From the NCBI GenBank assembly GCA_946902985.2, contig OX336398.1, positions 235,022,120 to 235,086,119 of the forward strand: a DNA stretch of 64,000 nt. Reading direction: 5' to 3'. Source of the DNA: Meconema thalassinum (taxonomy: Eukaryota > Arthropoda > Insecta > Orthoptera > Tettigoniidae). The notes under the pieces are model-generated. The model was not told the origin of the DNA, ran no database searches, and saw nothing but the letters and a program-made list of their open reading frames with translations. Positions 43,471 to 54,095 of this stretch are shown piece by piece. Position numbers and translations under genes: made by a program. How positions within the stretch are numbered: position 1 is the stretch's first letter; every line of letters starts with the position of its first letter.

Positions 43471-43853
43471 GAAGGGCGCACTTTATTTCTTTCTACCCAA
43501 ATGAAGTACATTACGCATCAGTTGTTACGCCCTCCTTCTCAACGTAATCTCCTTGTAACTTTATGCACTCTTGCCATCGATGTGTGAGTCTCTCCAGTCA
43601 AGATCCAGCCAACTTCATGGCTGGTGATGAGATATGGCTCCATTACCATGAGCATCAAACGATTCAACAATCGATGCAATGGAAGAAATGTCGAACAGTG
43701 CCAACAGTTGGCAAGCGAATGGCGACAGTGTTCTGGGAAACATCCTCTTTGACTGGCTGGAATTGGGGGCCACGATTAACAGTGCAGCATATGTGGCAAC
43801 CCTTAACGCTTACTTCGTGCCATTTAAACTAAGCGGCCAGGAAAAGGGGCTAA

Positions 43854-44455
43854 GGCTGATCCTACATAGGAGGCGGCCACCAGACCCGACCCGGCCAGAC
43901 CAGACCAGTCCAGACGCGGCGCTCCTACATTGCAGCTAGTTTTCAGCGGAAGAACCATTACTGTGTCAACTCTCGACGAGCAAATTTGTCTATTATTACA
44001 GCTGAAAAATGGACGAGGAACTAATTGATTTTATGTTATTGGACAGGAATTTATTATTAAACTCGTGTAAAAGAGAATGGGTTCATGAGTTCAATGAAGA
44101 CCACCGTCAAAGTGAATTTTACATAACCATAATACAACTCGCTCACGCACTAATTCAAATATCATTCCTTTGTCTACCATTATGGCACAATTCCACACAA
44201 AAACCAAGTTCAATGATGTTAGAACGCACCAGCACCACCAGAAGCTTCTGTGCAACTGGAAGAAAAAACAAACCTGTTTGATTGCTGTCAGACCAGTCCA
44301 GACCAGACTACTCTCCCCAGAACGAGCACTGGCTCCAGTGTAGGAGGGCGGACGGTGCGTCATGTGTTTGTTTTCTTCAGACTCGACCAGACCCGCTCAG
44401 ACCATCTGGTCCGGTCTGGTCGGGAGAAATTCCGCTTCCAATGTAGGAGCGGCCT
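43854..44455 (+). mobile_element. PIF/Harbinger-type element inserted in the mariner
   Basis: Ends are inverted copies: GGCTGATCCTACATAGGAGG at the left and, in inverse, AGGCCGCTCCTACATTGGAA at the right, within a TAA trinucleotide on each side (43851-43853 and 44456-44458), the 3 bp target duplication characteristic of PIF/Harbinger. Subterminal runs of CCAGACC/GGTCTGG occur at both sides. The mariner copy at 28080 gives the uninterrupted reading (GGGCTAAAGATGTG). Confidence 0.8.
44009..44281 (+). pseudogene. Harbinger transposase N-terminal fragment
   Basis: 90 codons from an ATG at 44009: MDEELIDFMLLDRNLLLNS, then REWVHEFNEDHRQSEFYITI. The WVHxxNxxRxxxxEF arrangement is the N-terminal block of PIF/Harbinger nucleases (usually WVHPINxxRxxxGEF). 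After residue 45 the similarity stops, so the DDE core was deleted; the reading then runs into the right subterminal region. Confidence 0.65.
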
Positions 44456-44847
44456 TAAGGTGTGTTTCTGCAACATGACAATGCCCGCCCCCACACTAGC
44501 CGAGAAACCACCGCTGCCATTGTTAAAATGGGATTCACGGTGCTGCCACACTCACCATACTCTCCCGACTTGGCACTAAGTAATTATCACCTGTTCGGTA
44601 ACAAGAAGAACCATCTGGACACAGCTGTCAAGGCATGGATACGCAGCACTCCAAAAGAATGGTTTCGGGAAGGTCTGGAGAGACTGACAAATCGGTGGCA
44701 AAAGTGCATTATTTAGTTAGTTATTGAGGTTTCAAGGGGCGTAACTACGAGGGTATCTGCCCCCATGCATGAAGTTACAAGGGGATTATGTTTAGAGAGA
44801 AGGTGGACGTAACAACTAATGTGGAATGTACTTCATTTGGGTGGAAA

Positions 44848-46266
44848 AAACAAGAAGTTCCGTGACGAAAAAAAGAGCCTACTTTTCCTAAAATTTAAGA
44901 TTCATGCCAATGATTAATCTATATGGATCTATCTAGAATAATGACGAAATTAAGTTGGTAATATCGAAATTTCTAATTAGTTCGAAACACTGTAACCTGG
45001 CATAATGTAGCCTAATAGAGAACTACAGTTGGCAGCCCTGGTGACTGAATATATTCTTAGTTCCATCTATTAAGGTACAGAATACAAAATTTGATTGAAG
45101 TCCAATGGATAGCATGGACGTTACATGCAGTTAAACATTGGATCAAACAGCGCACGTAAAATCATGTTGGCAAGAATGACATACATGTATTGGTCAGAAA
45201 TAATCTGAAATAATCGGATCTATTGTTGTCTCAATTTTGAATGAAATCAATTAGTTACTATAGAAGTTACATGCATTTTAAAATTGGACCTATCAGCAGG
45301 CTTAGAATCATGTTGGCAGCACTGGCGTATGCCTATATTAGTTACTCCAAATTAATCTAGAATTCCAGGTGCAAAGTTTAGAGCTATTGGCTTGCATACT
45401 TTCTGATATATTGATATTAGGGTAACAAAAATAGAGACATTATTTATTAACAGTTGGCAGCCCTGGTTACTCTTAAGAATCGGCATAGTCATGTCTGTTA
45501 TGGTACAAATAGCACACACGAAATTTGGTTGAAATCCAAATGATGGTAGAGAAGTTAAATGTATTTAAAGTTGGACCTCTCAGCAGGCTTAGAATCATGT
45601 TGGTAGCACTAACGTATATAAGTTATTCCAAATTAATATAGAATGTCATGTACTATACGTGTGCATAGTTCAAAGCTGTCGGCTTGCATACTTTCTGATG
45701 TATGGGTATTTGGATTTAAAAAATGAGAGCATTTATTAACAGTTGGCAGCCCTGGTGGCTCTTCAGAATACGCTCAGTCATATCTGTTTATGTACACATA
45801 GCACATACGAAATTTGGTTGAAATCCAATTGATAGTGTAGAAGTTATATGCATTTAAAATATGGACCTATCAGCAGGCTTATAATCATGTATGGCCATGT
45901 ATGGCCTCCTGGAAATTAAACTGCAATATTATTATCTATACGTGTGCTAATTTTGAAATAGCTCCCATTCATACCTTCCAAGATATCCAACATGGAGCTC
46001 AAATTTCAATTGCGATTTTTCAGCAGCTGGCAGCACTGACATCATTTTCAAATATGGCCGTGAGATATCCAGGTATAGATCTTTGCTCCTACCAAATTTT
46101 GTTTCGATTGCTGCAGCCGTTTAGGAGTTGATAGGGGGGGGGTGAGGGGTGGCACACACACAGCCAGACAGAAGGACAGACATACAGAAAGACAGACAGA
46201 CACACATTTGCCCGATCTCATAAGTCTACTTTTTCCTCTTTTTTGCAAAATGTGAAAAGTAGGCTA
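44848..46266 (-). mobile_element. Helentron-like element H7 (type A), full length
   Basis: Minus strand, from 46266: TAGCCTACTTTTCACATTTT, AAAAAGTAGACTTATGAGAT, (GTCT)n microsatellite at about 46160-46205, CCCCCCCCTATCAACTCCTAAAC region, seven or so tandem units (marks at about 46030, 45893, 45748, 45602, 45458, 45316, 45172, 45033; spacing 137-146 bp), then TCGTCACGGAACTTCTTGTT at 44851. Confidence 0.7.
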
Positions 46267-46407
46267 TTAAAGTGTAAACGCCCCTCGTAGGCTACATACT
46301 ATAGAAATGAAATTGACTGGCTGTGTGGCTCAGCGGTAACGTGACCACAGTTGCAGGATCGAATCCTGGCGCAGTCAAATAGGTGCACAAATGCGAGGGA
46401 GCCGTGT

Positions 46408-47652
46408 TGTAACATTTTTAATGTGTTAACAAAACGTGGTGATGACTATTGTGGTTCAATAAACATGACATGATAATAATAAATAATATACACTGTGGTG
46501 TGACCTTACCTGTGATAGTGTAATATAATAAGTTGTTGAGCGCCAGATTCCTATTTAAGATAGTGAATCGAAATTTATTGATTTAACCTCGGCTATCAGC
46601 AGTAGAGTCGAGAACCACTTACCCGGGCCGTAGTGAGACAAAGTCATCTAACCAATCCGTATTTAATCAAGGAGTATGATTGCCTTAAAGTACCAACTAC
46701 AATGAAAGAAATAGGCATTACGTTAAAGGAAATGAATTTATTTACTCAAGAACAAAATACTAATAAAACAGAATAGTGATAGTCACACAATTGAATTTAA
46801 AATTACTCAATGCGGCAATTAATTATTTAAATGAAAATGAATATTAAAATGAATTGAAAGTTAAATGAAGTTAAATTATAATAGAGACGATAGTTTTATT
46901 GAATTGTTGGCTCACCCAGTCGAAGACTCGTCATATTTAAGAAATGATCGATGATCTCGTTGTTACGTCGCTTATGTTTAAAAAAATGATGTGATATCTC
47001 AATTACTATGAAATATCCTCATTAAGTACGTTGCCATCTGTAGAAAGACTCTTGATCAGGGATATAACCCATTATGTATTGATATAGATGTCGGCAAGAC
47101 ATCGTTCAGTGTCGACTCTCGGTGCTCAGTCCATTAGGACCCAGAAAGCAAGGTTACAACTTCCTTCCTTCATTAAGAGCTGTAGATCAATGCCATTCTT
47201 GTCCGATGTTGCAGGTACACAATACTAATGACTTCCTTGTCACGTGGTGTCACAGCTTCCCTCTCTATTAGCCTTCTCCATTCTTGACTCATAACTTGCA
47301 ATATATATTGACGCGTATATACCGTAGAAAATGGCGTGTTGGTTACACCATAGTGTGTTTCTTAACATCTCAGGAAAATGACGCAGTTTGCCGTGGTGAA
47401 ATTCTTACTACGTCGTTCAGTTTGTGACGCACAGGGTTAGTCCATATCGCCAGTCTTGTTGCAATATATAATACTTCGTCTCTTTACAAGTAATTGTTAA
47501 TAAAAATCTAATTGAATATAATAATCAAAACCGCTTACAATTATCTGATATAAAAATCATCTCATGGATGTACTAGTTAATAATAATAATAATAACATGA
47601 TAATAAATGAATAACCCTTTAAATATAACAGCTATGGGATCGAATCGTTACA
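46408..47652 (-). repeat. 3' LTR of the LTR element
   Basis: 1,245 bp. On the minus strand it runs TGTAACGATTCG ... TTTTGTTAACACATTAAAAA, TGTTACA. It differs from the 5' LTR at about two sites seen by eye: T/A near 46424 (AATGTGTTAAC versus AATGAGTTAAC) and G/A near 46945 (AAATGATCG versus AAATAATCG). It contains a short (ATT)n run at 47580-47595 on the plus strand. Confidence 0.93.
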
Positions 47653-47662
47653 ATCGCCCCTG
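47653..47662 (-). other. Polypurine tract of the LTR element
   Basis: On the minus strand CAGGGGCGAT directly precedes the 3' LTR. Purine-rich and G-rich, as expected for the plus-strand primer that survives RNase H. Confidence 0.65.
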
Positions 47663-50551
47663 ATATAAATAATTTAAAATAAAATGTAACATTATTTATA
47701 TCACTACACATCCTACATAAATGAATACAAATTTAAATATTAATACCCCCATAACGACAACATACAAATAATACCCTTCAACAATACATAAAGATATACA
47801 AGAACATACTCTTTTCACTTTACATATTTGTACTATCATTTCTCATTCTTCCAAATGTTCATAATGTTCATTCTTCTTTATGTATTAAACGAGCTGTAAA
47901 AAATATACATATAAAATGCCCTTCACTTTTATTTTTGACATATATGTCAACGCTGCACTCGTTTATATTTCGGTGATCGTATGCATGACATACAATTTTG
48001 GCTTCATCTCTTTTGAACGTAGTTTTTGTATATCAGTCTGGCGTAGAAGTACATTGTTGTAATACCAGCTGATTAACCCATAATAACTATTACAGCACAC
48101 GATAATAGGATGCAAACAATACAATATTCCTTTCGTCTTTATAAAGGGATTACTCAAATGCAGTAAAATTTCAATAATTGAAGAAAAAAATAACTTAGCA
48201 AAATACCTAAGGCAATTCCTATTTCAGTGCATATGTCATACATGTAAATATTTCCCCAAATACATAATGACATCGAAATACCTCAAAGCAGTTATTAAAC
48301 AGTTCATTTAAATATCCAAGTTACTACTCACCTGCCTTCGTGGCTTAATTCTTTCTTAGGCCACGGCCGCCTCCTTCCAAATTAATACTTCCTAAGTCTC
48401 CACGACTTCTTAACTTCTCATAAAACCATAATTCCTCTTTACTACTTCTCGAAAACAATAACTTGGATTTTCAAAATCACCAATAAACATAAAATCTGAC
48501 TTCTCGTTCACTTTATAAAATTTAACTTAGCGTCAAGATATAACTTTACCGTAACGTCATTCCTTACTTACCATAACAAAATGATTAAGACTTGGACAAA
48601 ATACTACTCAATACCTGAATTACGTATATCACTAAACTATTTCACAAAAACACATGACAAACTCCTCGGAATAAATATTTCGTTCCACAAAATATTAATG
48701 CTCTTATACTTTGAACTTAGTCTATTCATGATTTGACTTTTTGCTGAATGCCTAAAAACCCCCCTTAGTTTTCTCTCAAAACTCTTAATTAAGTACCGTG
48801 TCCTCCAAACACCACTTCCTACTTGTTCTGACCGCCTGGACTATAGCTCACACTTGCTATACCAGAATCTCTCAAAACTCATCGTGACATCACACGTCAC
48901 ATACAAAAAAAACCTCCCCTATTCGTGGTATAATCCCACTTCTTCTTACTGTTACAGGTCACCTCTTACTGACCAATAACACATTAAATTTCAGCTAAAA
49001 AAAATCGTACATGCTTCGACTAATTCCTTGGAATAATAACATCACACTATGCTTTCCTAGCTATTGTCTTCCTAAAATAATGACAGTGTTCCTGTTGATA
49101 GTCAATAACACCGACACTCTTAATTAGCAAATATTCTCCCATAATCACTTCATAAAGCAAGTCCTGAGTTATAACACAGTTCAGACACTCTCTGCTCTAC
49201 CAAATTAACTGCGTAAATTACACCTGCCTTTAATTGTAACTTCATTATTACCCCTTAGGTATACACTTATCTTACCAACTTATTCTTCCTTCAAAATATT
49301 AACTTATCTTTACTAACTCCGTATGACATAAATAAAACTTTAATTTCTCGTCTACTAAAAAAAATGATTTATATTTTTAAAATCCTCAAAACATCGAATT
49401 ATAACAAATTCCTTTCACTTCTAGAAAATATTATGCCAACCATATAATTATTACTATTATCTTTACTTTAACCTGTGTGTAGGACAACAATCTACCACAT
49501 CATTAATTCGTTATTAATCATCAGTAACTTTTTACTACAAAGTGGTTTAGCTCAATAACAAGCCTTGTAATATCTTTAAAACGTGCGTAACTGTAACAAA
49601 AACTTGGACAATCTTACCTTTGTAATCTCTTATTACCTTGTGTGCATACATCCATATATACTTAAAAAAAAAAAACTCCCTTATTAACTTCACGTAGTCC
49701 CGTAGACACCATAAAAAACTCATTGCTCAACGGAATATATCTCGCTGACCTTCTTCATCCACCAAAAACTTCTTAAAACTTCATTTGGCATCTTACCAAA
49801 AACTTCCTCAAAAAACAACTTCATTTGGCATCTTACCAAAACTTAAAAACCACATTGCTCAACGGCATTACCTTCGTTGGCCTACTTCTTCAAACTCACG
49901 TCCATTTACGTGAAAATACACACATACACACACACATATCTGTCAACAAGTACCAGATGTCCTAATTAGTTACTACTTCCTCATTTCAACCCGATGTTGG
50001 TTAATTCATACAACGCATTACCATTAACAATTCTAAACCACTTATAAATTTCTCAACATATATCCGCTGATAACCTCGCTGTCCTCAACTGAAACTTCTT
50101 TATTAAATCAATACTTAATTCTTCAACTCACTAGTTTTATTACCACTGTATCATCTGATCTTCACTCACTTTTGAATTAAATCTTTATTACCATTATTCT
50201 TAATTATGGTTGCCATAATAATTATTACTTTCTTTCGATTACTTACTTATGTAATAACCTTCCTATTTTTAAAATTTAATTCTCACTTCATCCAACTTAC
50301 CTGCAGTTTAAGGACCTACATTCAACTTACCTGCATTGCTCAATAGCACGACAACCTTTGTCTTCCAAATTAAATGATTTTAGTCAATCTAAATCAATAA
50401 GCGTAGGCACTACGCGCCCCTTACCATCCTAACTTCACGACTGAATTAAAATTACACACAGCAGGTTTCTTATCTACCTCTTTTAAGTCATATTAAACTT
50501 CATTACTTAATATTTAAGTCATACGGAAGAGTAACTATCGGTAATATAAAT
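47663..50551 (-). other. Long non-coding internal region of the LTR element
   Basis: About 2.9 kb, roughly 70% A+T, with no open frame over about 65 codons. It lies where pol would be expected. It contains TAGGCCACGGCCGCCTCCTT at 48356-48376, the core phrase of the family 2 SINEs; a direct repeat of ACTTCATTTGGCATCTTACC (49777 and 49819); and recurring TTGCTCAACGG (49712, 49856). I see no decayed reverse transcriptase or integrase motif on either strand by eye. Confidence 0.6.
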
Positions 50552-52570
50552 TTACATCACTACTTTCTCTGGCATTTCACCGTTCTTACCATCTTCATCT
50601 TCAATTCTATCTCTTTCTAGGGTTCCATTTTCCTCTTTTCTTATAACATTACTTTCTACCTCTTTCGGACTACACTCATCAACAGTAACATTATACTTCG
50701 GCTTTCCTCCTATCATTTCCCCAAGTCTGGCTAATTCATTACGCCACTGCACATCATATGCTTTCTTTCTCTCTTTCATTCTGATTTCTTTTTCCACTAA
50801 CAACTTAATTCTCTTCTCTTTCATTTTACTTCTAAAATATCTACCTACATGTCTTCCCTTCACTTCTCCACTACTAATATTTAATTTTCTCTTTAGCCGT
50901 TGCCCATTGCTTCTCCTCTTATCTATCTCTCTCCTCCTCTTAACCTGTTTACTAATTATGTTCTTCTGACTATGACTTAACGCACGCTTCTCTGCCACTA
51001 ATAATTTCATATTAACTTCCTCTATCACAGGACTAAATTCTTCCCTAGTTTGCCTATCTAATTTATCTATGATTGTCTGCATCTTAATCTCTTGGGTGCT
51101 TAGTACTTTCTTTATCTTACCTACTTCTATCCCTATCTTTTCTCTCATCTTCTTCACTTCTTTTTCGCTACATTCTATAGTCTCTTCTACAGCTATCCTG
51201 CGTTCATCTAAAATCTCCTTCAACTCTACTATGCTTTCTCCTACTATCTCCTCTGACGCTAATCTATTTTCACCTAAAATCTCGTCCGACTCTAATCTGA
51301 TTTCACCTAAAATCTCCGCTATTTGCCGTTCCTCACCTAAGATCTCCTCCGATTCCAATCTGCTTTCACCTACAATCTCCAATGACTCTAATCTACTTTC
51401 AATTACAGTCTCCACTAATTCCAATTTGCTTTCACCTAAAATCTCGTCTGACTCTAATCTGATTTCACCTAAAATCTCCGCTATTTGCCGTTCCTCACCT
51501 AAGATCTCCTCCGATTCCAATCTGCTTTCACCTACAATCTCCAATGACTCTAATCTACTTTCAATTACAGTCTCCACTAATTCCAATTTGCTTTCACCTA
51601 AAATCTCGTCTGACTCTAATCTGATTTCACCTAAAATCTCCGCTAATTCCAATTTGCTTTCACCTAAAATCTCGTCTGACTCCATTCTACTTTCAATTAT
51701 AGTCTCCTTACAGGCTGTCTTTACTGATTCTACTGCAGTTTCCCCTAAAGTCTCTACCACCTGCCTAGTTTCCACTTCTACCAATTTGCTAAAACTTTCA
51801 CCTTGAGTTGCTATTTTCTCTTCAATCACAGTTACTATTCTTTCCTGAATCCTACTTTCTGCTGCTTCTAATTTCTTATCTACTGTCTTAATAATATCTT
51901 TAGCCTTCATCTCTACCTCCTCCTTAATTTCACCTCTGATTTCCTGTTTCACCCCCTGAATACTCTGCTGTAGTACCTCATACTTCTTACCCAACCCTTC
52001 ATTGACTTTAACCACACTGTCTAGTTTTACATTATTCTCTTCCAGCTTCTGATTTATTTTACTCATATTTTGATTTAGCCTACCCATCTCTTCTCTCATC
52101 TCCTTACTATTTTTATTCATATCTTTATCTAATTTCTCAAATTTATCATTGAATTCCTTCCTACTTTCTAAATTATCTTTCTTATTCTCTTCCATATTTT
52201 GATTTAGCCTACCAATATTTTCTTTCATCTCCCTACTATTTTTATTCATCTCCTGACTATTTTTATTCATCTCCCTCAAGATATCAGCTAATGAAATTTC
52301 ATGGACCTCTAAGGACTTCTGTTTCTCCTGACTACCACTAGTCTCAGGATGTACCTCTGTATTCGTCTCGAGATTTTCCTCTGAATTCATGTCAGGGTTA
52401 ACCTCAGGATTATTTTCAGGATTACTCTCAGGATTATTCTCAAGATTTACCTCCGACATCTTGGTATTATTCTCTACGCTCTCAACATCGCTACCGCTAT
52501 CAACCTCCTTATAATTAACTTTCTTGACTGCATCCCTACTTCTCAACTGCCTCTGTTCCTCCTCCGACAT
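50552..52570 (-). CDS. Coiled-coil protein with hendecad repeats, sole ORF of the LTR element
   Basis: 672 residues from the ATG at 52570 (MSEEEQRQLRSRDAVKKV). The open frame extends 14 codons upstream but only to a GTG. In order: an acidic/Asn-Pro-rich head (about 40-75, NNPESNPENNPEVNP); a heptad-type coiled coil with repeated MNKNSxEM and GRLNQNM phrases (about 95-260); an 11-residue repeat region (291-464, units like LGESKLELAEI and VGESRLESEEI) with a 54-residue block duplicated exactly (324-377 and 378-431); and a strongly basic segment (about 540-610, VKRRREIDKRRSNGQRLKRK) before an acidic tail. No CCHC knuckle, protease or polymerase motif. By position it is gag-like, and a role in particle assembly and RNA binding is my inference. 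It starts 146 nt after the 5' LTR and is free of stops. Confidence 0.85.
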   Translation of the reverse strand: MSEEEQRQLRSRDAVKKVNYKEVDSGSDVESVENNTKMSEVNLENNPESNPENNPEVNPDMNSEENLETNTEVHPETSGSQEKQKSLEVHEISLADILREMNKNSQEMNKNSREMKENIGRLNQNMEENKKDNLESRKEFNDKFEKLDKDMNKNSKEMREEMGRLNQNMSKINQKLEENNVKLDSVVKVNEGLGKKYEVLQQSIQGVKQEIRGEIKEEVEMKAKDIIKTVDKKLEAAESRIQERIVTVIEEKIATQGESFSKLVEVETRQVVETLGETAVESVKTACKETIIESRMESDEILGESKLELAEILGEIRLESDEILGESKLELVETVIESRLESLEIVGESRLESEEILGEERQIAEILGEIRLESDEILGESKLELVETVIESRLESLEIVGESRLESEEILGEERQIAEILGEIRLESDEILGENRLASEEIVGESIVELKEILDERRIAVEETIECSEKEVKKMREKIGIEVGKIKKVLSTQEIKMQTIIDKLDRQTREEFSPVIEEVNMKLLVAEKRALSHSQKNIISKQVKRRREIDKRRSNGQRLKRKLNISSGEVKGRHVGRYFRSKMKEKRIKLLVEKEIRMKERKKAYDVQWRNELARLGEMIGGKPKYNVTVDECSPKEVESNVIRKEENGTLERDRIEDEDGKNGEMPEKVVM

Positions 52571-52695
52571 CTCGAAGTACACCGTATAACAATTGCCCTT
52601 CCAAAATTTCACTTCACTTCACTGTCCCCCAAAAGCACTGACAATTTGCACTGAAATTATACACTCCTCTGACTAAATACCGAATGGTTTTCGTG

Positions 52696-52713
52696 CCCTA
52701 CTTTGTGGCGCCA
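52696..52713 (-). other. Primer-binding site of the LTR element
   Basis: Two nucleotides after the 5' LTR (minus strand) comes TGGCGCCACAAAGTAGGG. It begins with TGG, complementary to a tRNA CCA end; the first seven bases TGGCGCC are shared with lysine-tRNA-type sites, but the remainder does not clearly match that tRNA. Primer identity is left open. Confidence 0.65.
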
Positions 52714-52715
52714 AA

Positions 52716-53960
52716 TGTAACATTTTTAATGAGTTAACAAAACGTGGTGATGACTATTGTGGTTCAATAAACATGACATGATAATAATAAATAATATACA
52801 CTGTGGTGTGACCTTACCTGTGATAGTGTAATATAATAAGTTGTTGAGCGCCAGATTCCTATTTAAGATAGTGAATCGAAATTTATTGATTTAACCTCGG
52901 CTATCAGCAGTAGAGTCGAGAACCACTTACCCGGGCCGTAGTGAGACAAAGTCATCTAACCAATCCGTATTTAATCAAGGAGTATGATTGCCTTAAAGTA
53001 CCAACTACAATGAAAGAAATAGGCATTACGTTAAAGGAAATGAATTTATTTACTCAAGAACAAAATACTAATAAAACAGAATAGTGATAGTCACACAATT
53101 GAATTTAAAATTACTCAATGCGGCAATTAATTATTTAAATGAAAATGAATATTAAAATGAATTGAAAGTTAAATGAAGTTAAATTATAATAGAGACGATA
53201 GTTTTATTGAATTGTTGGCTCACCCAGTCGAAGACTCGTCATATTTAAGAAATAATCGATGATCTCGTTGTTACGTCGCTTATGTTTAAAAAAATGATGT
53301 GATATCTCAATTACTATGAAATATCCTCATTAAGTACGTTGCCATCTGTAGAAAGACTCTTGATCAGGGATATAACCCATTATGTATTGATATAGATGTC
53401 GGCAAGACATCGTTCAGTGTCGACTCTCGGTGCTCAGTCCATTAGGACCCAGAAAGCAAGGTTACAACTTCCTTCCTTCATTAAGAGCTGTAGATCAATG
53501 CCATTCTTGTCCGATGTTGCAGGTACACAATACTAATGACTTCCTTGTCACGTGGTGTCACAGCTTCCCTCTCTATTAGCCTTCTCCATTCTTGACTCAT
53601 AACTTGCAATATATATTGACGCGTATATACCGTAGAAAATGGCGTGTTGGTTACACCATAGTGTGTTTCTTAACATCTCAGGAAAATGACGCAGTTTGCC
53701 GTGGTGAAATTCTTACTACGTCGTTCAGTTTGTGACGCACAGGGTTAGTCCATATCGCCAGTCTTGTTGCAATATATAATACTTCGTCTCTTTACAAGTA
53801 ATTGTTAATAAAAATCTAATTGAATATAATAATCAAAACCGCTTACAATTATCTGATATAAAAATCATCTCATGGATGTACTAGTTAATAATAATAATAA
53901 TAACATGATAATAAATGAATAACCCTTTAAATATAACAGCTATGGGATCGAATCGTTACA
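52716..53960 (-). repeat. 5' LTR of the LTR element
   Basis: 1,245 bp, same length as its partner with about two mismatches. In the minus orientation it would carry the promoter; I did not identify a convincing TATA box or polyadenylation signal. Confidence 0.93.
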
Positions 53961-54095
53961 GTGTCAGTAGATTTACTGGCACGTTCAAGATCTTCTTAGA
54001 GGCAATATTCTGGCCTCCAGGCGACTTTAAAAGCCGCAGTAGTTAATAGGGACGTAAAACCAATAACATTAATATTATTTACTTATTTATTTTAA

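Larger units (their letters stand above)
43471..44848 (+). mobile_element. mariner-like element with extended inverted repeats, copy 2, host of a Harbinger element
   Basis: Left end ACCCAAATGAAGTACATTAC through CATCGATGTGTGAG is the inverse of the right end, 44690-44848. Transposase traces match the copy at 28080: DEIWLHYHEHQTIQQSMQW, KKCRTVPTVGKRMATVFW, then after the insertion LQHDNARPHTSRETTAAIVK, GFTVLPHSPYSPDLALSNYH, WFREGLERLTNRWQKCI. The third aspartate block reads ALSNYHLF instead of APSDYHLF (Asp to Asn). The right end is abutted by H7. Confidence 0.8.
46408..53960 (-). mobile_element. Young non-autonomous LTR retrotransposon, 7,553 bp
   Basis: Two direct repeats of 1,245 bp (46408-47652 and 52716-53960) with TGT...ACA ends enclose 5,063 bp. 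The flanking tetranucleotide GTGT (46404-46407 and 53961-53964) is the integration duplication. Orientation is minus, because a primer-binding-site-like sequence follows the right LTR and a purine tract precedes the left LTR when read on the minus strand. The single long ORF lies directly after the primer-binding site, in gag position. No protease, reverse transcriptase, RNase H or integrase frame is present on either strand, so mobilisation must have depended on a relative. Superfamily is uncertain; a 4 bp duplication is compatible with Gypsy. Confidence 0.9.
46317..54095 (+). repeat. tRNA-derived SINE, family 6, split by the LTR element
   Basis: Head 46317-46407: GGCTGTGTGGCTCAGCGGTA, box B GCAGGATCGAATCCTGG. 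The SINE resumes at 53965 with CAGTAGATTTACTGGCACGT and ends near 54090 with GACGTAAAACCAATAACATT and a TTATT-rich tail. Removing the LTR element and one GTGT restores a continuous GAGCCGTGTCAGTAGATTTA. Only about 220 bp belong to the SINE; everything between 46408 and 53960 is the LTR element. Confidence 0.85.

Noticed and set aside
46317..46400. Functional tRNA gene
   Set aside because: It has box A/B-like sequences but no proper acceptor-stem pairing, and it continues into a SINE body that resumes after the LTR element. The same reasoning applies to the heads at 17637, 18411, 19118, 21465, 34716, 41042 and 58090.
51069..51806. 245-codon open frame on the plus strand, opposite the LTR-element ORF
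   Set aside because: It is the antisense of the hendecad repeat region and is open because of repeat codon composition; it has no independent features.
46408..53960. Endogenous retrovirus with envelope gene
   Set aside because: No env-like membrane protein, signal peptide or fusion region; the only ORF is a soluble coiled-coil protein in gag position.
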